This document shows, one piece after another, positions 1 to 8,243 of a stretch of DNA of 64,000 nucleotides. Under the pieces are notes generated by a model that worked only from the letters and a program-made list of their open reading frames with translations, searched no databases and was not told the origin of the DNA. The position numbers and the translations under genes were made by a program. The first letter of the stretch is position 1; the number at the start of each line of letters is the position of its first letter. The DNA is from Chloroflexota bacterium (lineage in GTDB: Bacteria > Chloroflexota > Dehalococcoidia > DSTF01 > RBG-16-68-14). Location: assembly GCA_029262675.1 (NCBI GenBank), contig JAJCYW010000008.1, forward strand, positions 1-64,000, in the 5' to 3' direction.

Positions 1-213
1 GCCGGAGCCGGCGTTGGGTGCGCCGCCGCAGCCGCCGTCGTCGGTGTTGCCCACCGAGTTGACGGTGACCTTCAGGACGGGGCCGGCGTCGGTCTGGTGC
101 GCCGTGTAGACGCTAAGCGCGCCTACTGTAATTGCCGCGACGATGGCAACCAGCAATAGCCGGATGACCATCGGACGCGAACTAGATATTGTTCGACTTC
201 CTGTCGTATGCAC
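1..213 (-). CDS. Secreted CSLREA-like protein, 5' end only
   Basis: The gene runs off the left edge; 71 codons are visible. A GTG start at 213 lies just behind a strong AGGAGGT ribosome binding site (about 218-224). The N-terminus has basic residues, then a hydrophobic segment (about residues 15-36, VIRLLLVAIVAAITVG) that reads as a signal anchor or signal peptide. The exported part begins VLKVTVNSVGNTDDGGCGG, which resembles the start of the CSLREA domain (TVTSTADTNDG...C) found on large secreted repeat proteins of Chloroflexota and Actinobacteria. The body of the protein is outside the window, so the family call is inferred from about 20 residues. Confidence 0.6.
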   Translation of the reverse strand, partial: MHTTGSRTISSSRPMVIRLLLVAIVAAITVGALSVYTAHQTDAGPVLKVTVNSVGNTDDGGCGGAPNAGSG

Positions 214-381
214 TAGCTAACCTCCTATGGAATTGTTTACTTCGAGCGCCACGTGCCCCGCCAAGGACGCGGTCTCGTTTGATACCACGTTATCGTGCCG
301 ATTGGAGCATAAAGGAATGGGTTTGCTAACCCGCACTGGTCTACCTGCTCCGACAGACCTTCCTGGTGTACCATCGGGCCA

Positions 382-641
382 TTTTGTGCATGCCCGGATG
401 TCTGTGTCAAATTTGTACGCCCTACTGAACCCGACGGACATTACGGCATCTTGTCTGGAGTCATTCTGGGCATAGGTGGTTCGTTGTGTCAACCCTAAGC
501 GCCCTCCCTCCTTGACAGGCTCTAGGGTGCTCGCGAGCCATGGAGCCGCGCGTCGCACCGGAGACGGCAGCCTGCGCCTCCGTTCGGTCTACCTGTCGTA
601 TCAATTGAGCCATTTTGTGCACAGTGCTTTTCTTGTGTCAA
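382..641 (-). promoter_or_regulatory. Three tandem TTGACA-N17 promoter-like elements
   Basis: The 491-bp gap 214-704 has no credible gene. On the - strand it holds three copies of one gapped motif: TTGACACA, then a 17-nt spacer from the end of TTGACA that finishes in (A/T)(T/G)GC, then ACAAAATGGC or a variant. The copies occupy 410-382, 492-464 and 641-613. Two have an identical 3' block (GCACAAAATGGC); the middle one has CCAGAATGA. The spacing equals a sigma-70 promoter and all point to the secreted-protein gene starting at 213, but the -10 block is a poor match to TATAAT. They may be promoters for another sigma factor or bipartite regulator sites. Confidence 0.5.
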
Positions 642-704
642 GTCCCATAGGGACAACCCTTACATGATTTTTCAGCGATACTTGCGCTTTCGCGGCGGCC
701 TTGT

Positions 705-1616
705 TTACTTCTGGCCCATAGTGTTTCGCAGCACCCCGATGCCGTCCACGCGAGCTTCCATAACGTCGCCAGCCTGTAGATATTCCGGCGGCTTCCGCGC
801 GAATCCGACGCCGGACGGCGTGCCCGTCATCAGAATGTCACCGGGCTCCAGCGTCATCCCTGCCGAGAGGACGGAGATCAGCTTCGCAACACTGAAGACC
901 ATGTCACCAGTGTCGGCGTCCTGCTTCGACTCACCGTTCACAGTCAGGCCAATGCGAACACGTTGAGGGTCCGGCAGCTCGTCCCGCGTGACGATGCAGG
1001 GGCCAAGCGGGCAGAATCCGTCCAGGCCCTTGCCCTTGTACCATTGCTGGTGGCGGTTCTGCAGGTCGCGGGCCGTAACGTCGTTGCCGACCGTGTACCC
1101 GAAGACGTATTCCAGCGCTTCGGCTTCGGAGATGTCGACGCCACCGCGGCCGATGATGACGGCGAGCTCGACCTCCCAATCGACGCGGCGCGACACGCTG
1201 GCGTGCAGCGGAACGATCGCCTCCTGTCCAACGACGGTGCTTGGCGGCTTCGTGAAGAACACTGGGTACTCCGGCAGGCCTTGCGACATGCGGGACTCAG
1301 CGGCGTGTTCGGCGTAGTTCAGGCCAACACAGACGATGTTACGGGCGGGACGCGGTATCGGCGCCAGCAGCCGCGCGTCGCTGAACGGAATCGATGATGC
1401 TGCCAGCGCGGTCGCGTCACCGGCAAGCGCCGCGATCAGCGCCTGAGCGCCATCGAGCGCCGGCTGGCCCGCCTCGACAAACCCCTGCATTGAGTCCGGC
1501 AGCGAGTCTGGCCTGGCCGAGGCTTTGGCCGCCGCTTCGGCGGCGTCCACGACGCGGTCGTGGACGAGCAGCCCCAGTCTGGGCTGTCCAGCGCGTTCAT
1601 ACGTGACGAGTCTCAT
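705..1616 (-). CDS. Fumarylacetoacetate hydrolase (FAH) family protein
   Basis: The 303-residue protein has the FAH-fold layout: a variable N-terminal stretch (1-90), then the conserved core opening with IVCVGLNYAEHAAE. It carries the metal and substrate motifs PVFFTKPPST, RVDWEVELAVIIGRGG (the acidic metal ligands E-x-E) and TGTPSGVGF near the C-terminus. The family cleaves or decarboxylates beta-diketo or 2-oxo acids, often at the end of aromatic catabolism (fumarylpyruvate, 2-hydroxyhepta-2,4-diene-1,7-dioate, 2-oxopent-4-enoate). No aromatic-ring genes are nearby, so the substrate cannot be assigned. Length is typical. Confidence 0.85.
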   Translation of the reverse strand: MRLVTYERAGQPRLGLLVHDRVVDAAEAAAKASARPDSLPDSMQGFVEAGQPALDGAQALIAALAGDATALAASSIPFSDARLLAPIPRPARNIVCVGLNYAEHAAESRMSQGLPEYPVFFTKPPSTVVGQEAIVPLHASVSRRVDWEVELAVIIGRGGVDISEAEALEYVFGYTVGNDVTARDLQNRHQQWYKGKGLDGFCPLGPCIVTRDELPDPQRVRIGLTVNGESKQDADTGDMVFSVAKLISVLSAGMTLEPGDILMTGTPSGVGFARKPPEYLQAGDVMEARVDGIGVLRNTMGQK

Positions 1617-1761
1617 ACGCGAGTGCCACCTTTCCGCGTCCCCTCCGGCGAGCGCGCGGTGCTGAGAGGCGAGCTGATCGTCGCCGGTACGGAGTCGGAG
1701 TTCATCGCGGGGAAATAGTATCCCCGCGCCGCGATACGGGCCAGCGGCTATCGCTCAGCGG

Positions 1762-2457
1762 CTACGCAAACCTGCGCAGCGCTTCCGGGTCCACAACTGT
1801 AACCGAGCCGCGCCCGAGCCGGATCCAGCCTTCGCGCGCGAACATGTTGAGCTGCTTGTTGACGCTCTCGCGGCTGACGCCCAGCATCGAGCCGAGCTCC
1901 GCCTGCGTGGTACGAATGCGGGTGCCCGGCTGCAGCCCGCCGGTCTCCCGCACGTCGCGCTGCGTGTTCGCCACGTCCAACAGCCGCTTCGCCAGGCGGT
2001 GCGCCAGATCGAGGAAGGCGAAGTCGGTCAGCGCTTCGTCGGTACGGCGGACGCGCAGGCTGAGCGTCTCCAGCAGCGCGAACGCCGCCGCCGGCCGCTG
2101 CGAAAGCCAGGATGTGAACGCCTCGCGCATGACGACGAGCGCCCGAGTCTCTTCCGCCGCGATGGCGCTGGCCGACCGCGGCTTGCCGTCCAGCAGCGCG
2201 AGGTCGCCGACGCACTCGCCCGGACCCAGCACAGCGACTGTGGCCTCCTCGCCCTTCGCCGAGACTAAGACGATGCGAACGCTGCCCTGCACGACTATGT
2301 AGAGCGAGTCACCGGGGTCCCCTTCCTGAAAGATCACCGCCCCGGCCATGTACGTACGAACGCGCCCATGGGAGGCAAGCGCCCGCACATCCTCCTCCGG
2401 CAGCCGCGCCAGTAGCGGAACGTCCCGGATCAGCCCTTCACGCTCGTTGGTTGCCAT
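1762..2457 (-). CDS. Crp/Fnr family transcriptional regulator
   Basis: The 231-residue protein has an N-terminal cyclic-nucleotide-binding fold (about 15-130, with GDPGDSLYIVVQGSVRI and GPGECVGDLALLDGKPRSAS) and a C-terminal winged helix (about 150-225) with a typical Crp recognition helix, LGVSRESVNKQLNMF. There is no N-terminal Fnr cysteine cluster, so it is a Crp/CooA-like or FixK-like member of unknown effector. It is transcribed away from the small gene at 2557. The intergenic region contains TGAA-GTGA-TTCA around 2490, a weak Crp-like inverted repeat that could be autoregulatory. Confidence 0.88.
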   Translation of the reverse strand: MATNEREGLIRDVPLLARLPEEDVRALASHGRVRTYMAGAVIFQEGDPGDSLYIVVQGSVRIVLVSAKGEEATVAVLGPGECVGDLALLDGKPRSASAIAAEETRALVVMREAFTSWLSQRPAAAFALLETLSLRVRRTDEALTDFAFLDLAHRLAKRLLDVANTQRDVRETGGLQPGTRIRTTQAELGSMLGVSRESVNKQLNMFAREGWIRLGRGSVTVVDPEALRRFA

Positions 2458-2556
2458 ACGCCTATTCTCGCGGGTTTCGTCCGTTGTGTGAAGTGATTCA
2501 TATTCGCCGCATGCCGATTCCGATTACGCTAGAGGAGAGCAAGCCAGGAGGACACC

Positions 2557-2760
2557 ATGACCATGTACACACCGGAACTTGTCACCGCCGCAATGCAGGA
2601 GCATGAGCGCCAAGTCGCGCAATTGCTGCACATCCGCCGCGAAGAACGGGCCGCCTCTCCCCGCAGCGGCCCGTTCGCCGGCGGCCTGCATGTGCTCTCC
2701 GACCGCGTGGCGCGAATCGCCTGCGCCACAGGCCTCTGCCGGTCCGACCGAGCGGCGTAG
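2557..2760 (+). CDS. Small conserved-looking hypothetical protein (67 aa)
   Basis: A short ORF begins MTMYTPELVTAAMQEHERQV and is preceded by a strong AGGAGG site about 6 nt before the ATG. That is the main reason to believe it is translated. It is rich in Ala and Arg, probably has one amphipathic helix (residues 5-30), and has no membrane segment or recognised domain. The stop is TAG and the 22-bp tandem repeat follows 11 bp later. Function unknown. Confidence 0.5.
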   Translation: MTMYTPELVTAAMQEHERQVAQLLHIRREERAASPRSGPFAGGLHVLSDRVARIACATGLCRSDRAA

Positions 2761-2771
2761 GGCCGCATCGG

Positions 2772-2878
2772 CGGCTTCGGGCCGTCCGCTGGACGGCTTC
2801 GGGTCGCCGCCAGTCGCGCTTCCTGCCGTCTGCTGGACGGCTTCGGGCCGTCTGCTGGACGGCTTCGGGCCGTGACGA
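2772..2878. repeat. Five tandem 22-bp units, hairpin-forming
   Basis: Units start at 2772, 2794, 2816 (degenerate), 2838 and 2860, an exact 22-bp period. The consensus is CGGCTTCGGGCCGTCTGCTGGA. The core ACGGC-TTCGG-GCCGT can fold into a hairpin with a UUCG-type loop, so the array could form up to four successive hairpins. The period is not a multiple of three and all frames are interrupted, so it is not coding. It fills most of the 300-bp gap 2761-3060 before the mesaconyl-CoA hydratase gene; a possible -10 box TACAAT lies at 3009-3014. Confidence 0.8.
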
Positions 2879-3060
2879 CACGCGAGGAGCTGCTTCGAGC
2901 CGCCGGACCGGATAGCCTCCTCAGCATCCAGGCCACCGCTGGACGGCCTTTCTCCATCATTCGATAGTCTTGCGACGCCTTCTCTTTCGCCACGCGTGGG
3001 GCTTCCGGTACAATTCCGCCTGCTGTCCTGAGCACCATTGGGGCGGCAAGGGGGTTCGCT

Positions 3061-4143
3061 ATGCCGACCAAGACCACCGAAGGCAATTTCTTTGAGGACT
3101 TCGTCGTTGGACAGGTTTTCCACAACGCGGTCCCGCGCACCGTCACAGACGGCGACATCTCGCTCTACATCGCACTGACGGGAGACCGGAGGCCGCTCCA
3201 CTGTTCAACAGAACTGGCGCGGGCGCTGGGATACGAACGCAACCCGGCCCACGATCTGCTCGTCTTTCATATGGTCTTTGGCCGCGCGGTACCGGACGTC
3301 TCGCTCAACTCACCGGCGAATCTAGGCTACGCCGATGTGCGGTTTCTCACGCCCGTGTTCGCCGGCGACACGCTGCAGGCGACAACGGAGGTAGTCGGCA
3401 AGCGCGAAACGTCGCGGGACGACGTCGGCATCGTCTGGGTGAAAACACAAGGTTTCAACCAGCGCGACGAAGCGGTGCTCCAGTTCTACCGCTGGGCGAT
3501 GGTCAACAAGCGGGACGCGTCGCCAAGCGCGGAGACGGCGGAAGCTCCGGACCTGCCCGACCGCGTCGCGAACGAGGACCTCCACGTGCCGCCGCAGCTC
3601 GACCTGTCGAAGTTCGACGCGCGCGCGACCGGCCGAGACGCGTTCTGGGAGGACTACGAGGAAGGCGAGCGCGTCAACCACCCGCAGGGCATGACGATAG
3701 AGGACGCGGAGCACCAGATGGCGACGCGGCTCTACCAGAACAACGCCCGCGTACACTTCAACCACCACACGCAGAAGGATTCGCGCCTGGGCAAGCGCAT
3801 CATCTACGGCGGCCACATCATCTCCATTGCGCATGCGATCTCGTACGACGGCCTGGAGAACGCGCTGCGCGTGCTGGCGTTCAACGCCGGCGCGCACGCC
3901 AACCCCACCGTCGCCGGCGACACGCTGTACGCCTGGAGCGACGTGCTGGAGCGCATCGACCTCGGCCGCGACGATGCGGGTGCGCTGCGGCTGCGGCTTG
4001 TCGGCGTCAACAACCTCGATCCGAACGCCGAGGAGATCCCGCTACGTGTCATGGACGAGAAGCGCGGCCGCGAGCAGTACCACCCCAACGTGGTGCTCGA
4101 CCTCGACTACACGGTGCTGATGCCCAAGCGCCCGGCATCCTGA
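3061..4143 (+). CDS. mch: Mesaconyl-CoA hydratase (MaoC-type, double hot-dog)
   Basis: The 360-residue protein has two MaoC/hot-dog halves (about 8-150 and 190-355). The N-terminal half reads FEDFVVGQVFHNAVPRTVT, then DLLVFHMVFGRAVPDVSLN and ANLGYADVRFLTPVFAGDTL, a pattern I recognise from beta-methylmalyl-CoA dehydratase/mesaconyl-CoA hydratase of the ethylmalonyl-CoA pathway. The enzyme interconverts mesaconyl-CoA and beta-methylmalyl-CoA. The second half has ATRLYQNNARVHFN and GGHIISIAHAISYDG. The methylsuccinyl-CoA dehydrogenase gene follows 29 bp downstream, which makes the product of one enzyme the substrate of the other and supports the call. Confidence 0.82.
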   Translation: MPTKTTEGNFFEDFVVGQVFHNAVPRTVTDGDISLYIALTGDRRPLHCSTELARALGYERNPAHDLLVFHMVFGRAVPDVSLNSPANLGYADVRFLTPVFAGDTLQATTEVVGKRETSRDDVGIVWVKTQGFNQRDEAVLQFYRWAMVNKRDASPSAETAEAPDLPDRVANEDLHVPPQLDLSKFDARATGRDAFWEDYEEGERVNHPQGMTIEDAEHQMATRLYQNNARVHFNHHTQKDSRLGKRIIYGGHIISIAHAISYDGLENALRVLAFNAGAHANPTVAGDTLYAWSDVLERIDLGRDDAGALRLRLVGVNNLDPNAEEIPLRVMDEKRGREQYHPNVVLDLDYTVLMPKRPAS

Positions 4144-4172
4144 AGTCCCTACGCCACCAGTAAGGAGAACAG

Positions 4173-5810
4173 ATGACAATCGAAACCACCGAGCAGTTGG
4201 CCGCCGCGCATACGCTGGCCGACGCCGCAACGGGCGCCGTCGATGTCGCGATCGCGGCGGCAGCGAAGCTCACCGACGGCGGCAAGCGCATCGACGACCA
4301 TCAGCCCCACGCCGAACGCATCGCGCAGCACGCTACCGCCGTCCGCGCCGCGCGCGAGATGACCGCCTACGCTGAGCGTGTCGCCAATGCCGGGCGGCGC
4401 GACGCGCTGGCCGAGTCGCAGGCGCTCGCTTTCTCGGCGGAGACCGTCCACAAGCTGCGCTCCGACGCGGAGGCCGCGCCGGAGCTCTTCGGTCTCTCCG
4501 GCGAACTCGACTCGGACGAACTACGCACGCTGGTGCGCAGCGGCCTGAGCGACGCGCACGTGCAGTCGATAGGCAGCAGCGTCCTCGCAGCGCGCGGCGC
4601 GCACGCGACCGAGGTCGACGACGAGATTGCGACGCTAACGCGGGACCAGTTCCGCACGTTCGCGCGCACGGAGATCGCGCCGATCGCGCAGGACATGCAC
4701 CGCGAGGATACGCTGGTGCCCGAGGAGTTGATCGAAAAAATGGCGGTGCTCGGCCTCTTCGGCAGCTCGATACCGGAGGAGTACCAGGGCACGGGCATGG
4801 GCTACCTGACCATGGTAGTGCTGACGGAGGAGTTGGCGGCGGCGTCGCTGGTCGCGGGCAGCCTAATCACGCGCTCTGAAATCCTGACGCGCGCGTTGGT
4901 CCAGGGCGGCACGGAGGAGCAACGGCAGACGTGGCTGCCGCGCATCGCGTCAGGCGAACTGATCGTCTGCATCTGCGTGACGGAGCCGGACATCGGCTCG
5001 GACGTCGCGTCGGTCCAGTGCAAAGCGACGCCCGGCGACCTGGACGGCCGCAAGGGCTGGTTCATCGACGGTGCGAAGGCCTGGGCGACGTTCGCCGGCC
5101 GTGCCAACATCCTCGCGCTGCTGGCCCGCACGGACGCCGACGCCGGCATCAAGGGCCTCACCCTCTTCATCGTCGAGAAGGACCCGCACACCGGCCACAG
5201 CTTCGCCCAGGAGCAGGCCGGCGGCGGCACGATCTCGGGCACGGCCAACCCGACGCCCGGCTATCGCGGCATGCACTCGTTCACGCTGGCACTCGACCGC
5301 TACTTCGTGCCGGACGAAAACGTCGTCGGCGGCGAGGCGGGCCTCGGCCGGGGCTTCTACCTCCAGATGGGCGGCTTCGCGGCCGGGCGGCTGCAAACCG
5401 GCGGCCGCGCGACCGGCGTCGGCCAAGCATCGCTGGAGAAGGCCTGCGCTTACGCCAACGACAGGCAGCAGTTCGGCCAGCCGCTGGCCTCGTACCAGCT
5501 CACGCAGCACAAGATCGGCCGCATGTCGACGCACGTCGCGGCGGGCCGCCACCTGACGTACGCAGCGGCCGTCGAGATGCAGCAGGACGAGCGCGCGGCT
5601 GTCGCGCCGGCGATGTGCAAGCTCTTCGCGTCGGACGTGGCCGTCTGGGTGAGCCAGGAGGCGCAGTTGATCCACGGCGGCTGGGGCTACTCGGAGGAGG
5701 ACCCGGTCGCGCGCTACGTCGTCGACGCGCTGGTGCTCCCCATTTTCGAAGGCGTCAAGCCGATCCTAGAGCTGAAGATCATCGCGCGGCAGCTACTGGC
5801 GGGGGGCTAG
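4173..5810 (+). CDS. mcd: (2S)-Methylsuccinyl-CoA dehydrogenase
   Basis: At 545 residues this is about 150 longer than ordinary acyl-CoA dehydrogenases. The extra N-terminal helical domain (1-150) is characteristic of methylsuccinyl-CoA dehydrogenase. The ACAD core (155-545) shows the FAD/substrate loop CVTEPDIGSD, the helix DRQQFGQPLASYQLTQHKI, IHGGWGYSEEDPVARY, and FEG near the C-terminus where the catalytic glutamate of most ACADs sits. It would oxidise (2S)-methylsuccinyl-CoA to mesaconyl-CoA and pass electrons to ETF. An AAGGAG site precedes the ATG. It probably shares an operon with the hydratase upstream. Confidence 0.8.
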   Translation: MTIETTEQLAAAHTLADAATGAVDVAIAAAAKLTDGGKRIDDHQPHAERIAQHATAVRAAREMTAYAERVANAGRRDALAESQALAFSAETVHKLRSDAEAAPELFGLSGELDSDELRTLVRSGLSDAHVQSIGSSVLAARGAHATEVDDEIATLTRDQFRTFARTEIAPIAQDMHREDTLVPEELIEKMAVLGLFGSSIPEEYQGTGMGYLTMVVLTEELAAASLVAGSLITRSEILTRALVQGGTEEQRQTWLPRIASGELIVCICVTEPDIGSDVASVQCKATPGDLDGRKGWFIDGAKAWATFAGRANILALLARTDADAGIKGLTLFIVEKDPHTGHSFAQEQAGGGTISGTANPTPGYRGMHSFTLALDRYFVPDENVVGGEAGLGRGFYLQMGGFAAGRLQTGGRATGVGQASLEKACAYANDRQQFGQPLASYQLTQHKIGRMSTHVAAGRHLTYAAAVEMQQDERAAVAPAMCKLFASDVAVWVSQEAQLIHGGWGYSEEDPVARYVVDALVLPIFEGVKPILELKIIARQLLAGG

Positions 5811-5888
5811 GCGCTGCAGGCCCGATCGACAGGAGACGACACAAGAGCCCACATCACGTCAACGAAGCGCACCCAGGGAGGTGGAGTC

Positions 5889-6374
5889 ATGACGCTGCGA
5901 CGCGGTCTGTTCGGATTCATTGCTGCTAGTTGTCTATTCCTGCTGATCGAGTTGATCGACTCTCATGGGGATACAGACGATTCCATAACGTGGCTCCCTG
6001 TAGTAGTCACGGCGCTGGCCACGGTAGTGAGCCTGGCCGCCTTCCTCCAATGGAGGGAGCGACTTTGGCGGCTAGCTTTGCAAGGGGCCGGTCTCATTCT
6101 CATCGTCGTCGGTCTTGTCGGCTTCTTCCTGCACACGGGAGGAGAGCTCAGTCTACACGTGGGTGCACCGCAGACAGCCGCGATGGAGAGCGATGGCTCA
6201 GTCCTCTACGTCGACGCGCCGGGCGCAGTGCAGAATGCCCAGTCGTTCGACGACGACGACGATGACGATCATGACGATGATGATGACGACGACGACGAGC
6301 CGCCGCTGGCGCCCCTGTCGCTCGTGGGAGTGGGCATCCTGAGCTTGATGGCGGCCTCTCTCAAGGAAGAGTAG
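5889..6374 (+). CDS. Membrane protein with poly-aspartate tract
   Basis: I do not recognise this 161-residue protein. It has hydrophobic segments at about 8-23, 35-54, 64-84 and 143-158, so three or four membrane helices. Residues 119-136 are almost pure Asp with one His, encoded by a run of GAC/GAT codons (about 6249-6297) that could vary in length by slippage. The acidic loop lies between the last two helices and could bind cations. The start follows GGGAGGTGGAGTC, a good ribosome binding site. The ending Lys-Glu-Glu is polar. No neighbour suggests a role. Confidence 0.7.
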   Translation: MTLRRGLFGFIAASCLFLLIELIDSHGDTDDSITWLPVVVTALATVVSLAAFLQWRERLWRLALQGAGLILIVVGLVGFFLHTGGELSLHVGAPQTAAMESDGSVLYVDAPGAVQNAQSFDDDDDDDHDDDDDDDDEPPLAPLSLVGVGILSLMAASLKEE

Positions 6375-6435
6375 CCGCGCGAAGACGCGCCGGACCAAGG
6401 ATGACGGCCGACCACACAGGCTCCGCGCGGAACCG

Positions 6436-6801
6436 CCCTCACCCCAACTCTCCGTCAATTCGAAAGGTTGAACGCCAGATCGCCCTCGCCACGGCGAGTC
6501 TGCGACCTCTCCCTCGCGAGGGAGAGGGGTTGGGGGAGAGGAAGCCGTCCCCTACTACCCCGGCTTTGGCAGCTCTAGCGCCAGGAACGTACCGTCTGCG
6601 TCGCGCTCCCTCACCCCGACTCCTCGCAAACTCGAAAGGCTTAACGTCAGATCGCCCCTCTCCCGCGAGCGGGAGAGGGGATGGGGGAGAGGGAGCCAGA
6701 ACAGCCTGTCCGCGTTAGGCAGAGGGTGAGGCCCGCGGGCCGTGCTCTCCTACCCCGGCTTCGGCAGGCTTATCGCGACGAACGTGCCGTCCGCGTCGCG
6801 C
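6436..6801. repeat. Tandem duplication, ~180-bp unit, includes 3' end of DUF952 gene
   Basis: Two abutting imperfect copies occupy 6436-6607 and 6608-6801. Each has, in order, CCCTCACCCC(A/G)ACTC, a TCGAAAGG box, CAGATCGCC, a long GC-rich palindrome (arms around 6507-6528 and 6655-6680), TGGGGGAGAGG, then TACCCCGGCTT(T/C)GGCAG and a stretch ending GCGTCGCGC. In the right copy the last 50 bp are the C-terminal codons of the DUF952 gene (ends at 6750). In the left copy the same stretch is an orphan, decayed gene end. The palindromes resemble CTCTCCC/GGGAGAG intergenic repeats scattered in many high-GC genomes. This covers the gap 6375-6749. Confidence 0.75.
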
Positions 6802-7100
6802 CTCATTCGCAACGCGGAGGCTATCGATTCGCGGTTGAGCGCACCGTAGATGTGAGGGTAGATGCCGGCGTCGTCTTCGTAACGCACGGGGGCCGTGACA
6901 GCGTCGACGTTGATTACGAGCGCGACGAAGGGCCGCACGTCGTCGCGATAGTAGCGGTTGGCCGTAGCGATCAGGTTCTCGATGCCGTCCGTGCAGTGGA
7001 TGAAGCCGTCGGCGGCGTAGGCCTCGGGGATGTAGGGCTGCTCGGGGTCAGTGCCTTCGTAGTACGGCTGCGCGACGATGTGGTAGGTGACGGAGGGCAT
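6750..7100 (-). CDS. DUF952 family protein
   Basis: The 116-residue protein carries the DUF952 signature: YHIVAQPYYEG, then the strongly conserved FIHCTDGIENLIATANRYYRD and VALVINVDAV, and IYPHIYGALNRESI with the final Arg-Asp-Asp/Gly region. The family is small and cytosolic, with a fold like ADP-ribose-processing proteins but no established reaction. Its own 3' end has been duplicated downstream (see the repeat at 6436-6801). Confidence 0.85.
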   Translation of the reverse strand: MPSVTYHIVAQPYYEGTDPEQPYIPEAYAADGFIHCTDGIENLIATANRYYRDDVRPFVALVINVDAVTAPVRYEDDAGIYPHIYGALNRESIASALRMRRDADGTFVAISLPKPG

Positions 7101-7185
7101 GTGGTTAGCGTCAACGCCAATCCGCGGCTACGGTCGACAGTTTCGATGGTGACGTTGCGACGCGACTATTGCCGGCACGCAGTGC

Positions 7186-7404
7186 CTATTCGTAGAGCTT
7201 GATGACGCGGACCTGGCCGGCCGGCGCGGCCTCGATGCAGAGGTCGCAGAGGACGCACTCATCTTCGTTCGCCTCGACGACAGTGCAGGCGCCGCTAACG
7301 TCCTGCTCGAAGATGTTGACCGGGCAGACTTCGACCAGCTTGGCCGCCAGGTCATTGTCGGCGGCGGCGACCGGGTCGACTTCAACGCGGATGAACATCG
7401 GCAC
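7186..7404 (-). CDS. Short ferredoxin-like single [4Fe-4S] protein
   Basis: The 72-residue protein has Cys27 in VCPVNIFE and Cys50, Cys53 and Cys56 in CVLCDLC, enough for one [4Fe-4S] cluster. The second half of a classical 2x[4Fe-4S] ferredoxin is absent, as in FixX-like and related short ferredoxins. The GTG start at 7404 overlaps the stop of the hydrolase upstream (TAGTG); an in-frame ATG lies six bases further on. It is the last gene of the CoA-ligase operon and could be an electron carrier for a neighbour, but no partner is obvious. Confidence 0.75.
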   Translation of the reverse strand: MPMFIRVEVDPVAAADNDLAAKLVEVCPVNIFEQDVSGACTVVEANEDECVLCDLCIEAAPAGQVRVIKLYE

Positions 7405-8243
7405 TAGAGCCGCTCCTTCACCAACGCCGGGGTCTCTTCGAGAAACTTCGTGACTTCCGCGGCGAACACCTCGGGCGCGTCGTAATTCGCCGCGTGTTGT
7501 TGCCCGGAGAGCACTGCCATGCGCACGTCGGGCACGACGGCAGCGAGCGCGTCGCTGACCTCATGAAGCACCGGTGGGCTATCGCTGCCCAAAAGAAGCA
7601 GCAGCGGTATGTCCAGAGTGCTGTAATGGGAGGCGTCGAAGTCATAACCAGCGGCGGCGTCGAGTTCCGCCGGCAGGCTGGGCGTAAGCGAGACGATGTG
7701 CGGCCATATGGGAGACTGCCTCACGCGCTCGATGTCTACTTCTGGTACACGAGGCCCCGTTCTGAGAAACTCAATCACGATTTCTTCCGGATCGGCCTTG
7801 TGTATCATCTTCCGAAGCGACTCTAGTTCCACGTCTACACGCGATCCAGGTGGCGGAGGCTCGTACAGGGTCAGGCTGCGCAGGCGATCCGTGAGTAGCG
7901 CCGCGCCGAGCGTGCACAGCGCTCCCCCGGAGTGCCCGAGTAGGTGAACTGGTTCGTCGATAGCGTCCACCACCGCGACGATGTCCTCGAACTCACGTTC
8001 AATAGTGTGCGGCGCGGGCTCACCGCTGGCCTCGCGCCCGCGCCTGTTCATGGCGTACACCGTGAATCGCTCCGCCAAAAGCGGCTGAATGAGTATCCAG
8101 GCGATTCTATCCGCTAGGGCACCGTGCACGAGCAGCAACGGCGGACCGTCTCCGCTGTACCAGTAGGGTATCTGCGTGCCATCAGCAGAGGAGACGGTCT
8201 GCATTTCTGACATCACCTTCTGCGTGGCAGCTTCTGAAGTCAC
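7404..8243 (-). CDS. Alpha/beta-fold hydrolase
   Basis: The 279-residue protein has the lipase/esterase-type core: oxyanion motif LLLVHGALAD (about 36-45), YAMNRRGR after strand 4, nucleophile elbow LGHSGGA with Ser105, a late acid (SDSP region, about 220) and a GQQHAAN histidine near 248. The substrate is unknown. It is translationally coupled on both sides: its GTG start at 8243 overlaps the stop of the ligase alpha gene and its own stop overlaps the ferredoxin start. Its last eight residues, PALVKERL, are identical to those of the ligase alpha subunit, because the DNA there doubles as the next gene's ribosome binding site. Confidence 0.82.
   Translation of the reverse strand: MTSEAATQKVMSEMQTVSSADGTQIPYWYSGDGPPLLLVHGALADRIAWILIQPLLAERFTVYAMNRRGREASGEPAPHTIEREFEDIVAVVDAIDEPVHLLGHSGGALCTLGAALLTDRLRSLTLYEPPPPGSRVDVELESLRKMIHKADPEEIVIEFLRTGPRVPEVDIERVRQSPIWPHIVSLTPSLPAELDAAAGYDFDASHYSTLDIPLLLLLGSDSPPVLHEVSDALAAVVPDVRMAVLSGQQHAANYDAPEVFAAEVTKFLEETPALVKERL

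Noticed and set aside
217..667. ORFs in the first gap
   Set aside because: Composition is unlike the neighbours, no ribosome binding sites, and they cover the repeated promoter-like motif.
2480..2510. Fnr/Crp operator upstream of the regulator gene
   Set aside because: Only a 4+4 inverted repeat (TGAA/TTCA) fits; too weak to list as a site.
2772..2878. CRISPR array
   Set aside because: Units are 22 bp and directly tandem with no spacers, and no cas genes are near.
3061..5810. 3-hydroxypropionate bi-cycle cluster
   Set aside because: Methylsuccinyl-CoA dehydrogenase is not part of that cycle, and malonyl-CoA reductase, propionyl-CoA synthase and mesaconyl-CoA transferase are not in the window.
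6249..6299. Non-coding microsatellite
   Set aside because: The GAC/GAT run is in frame inside a gene with a good start and membrane helices; it encodes an acidic loop.
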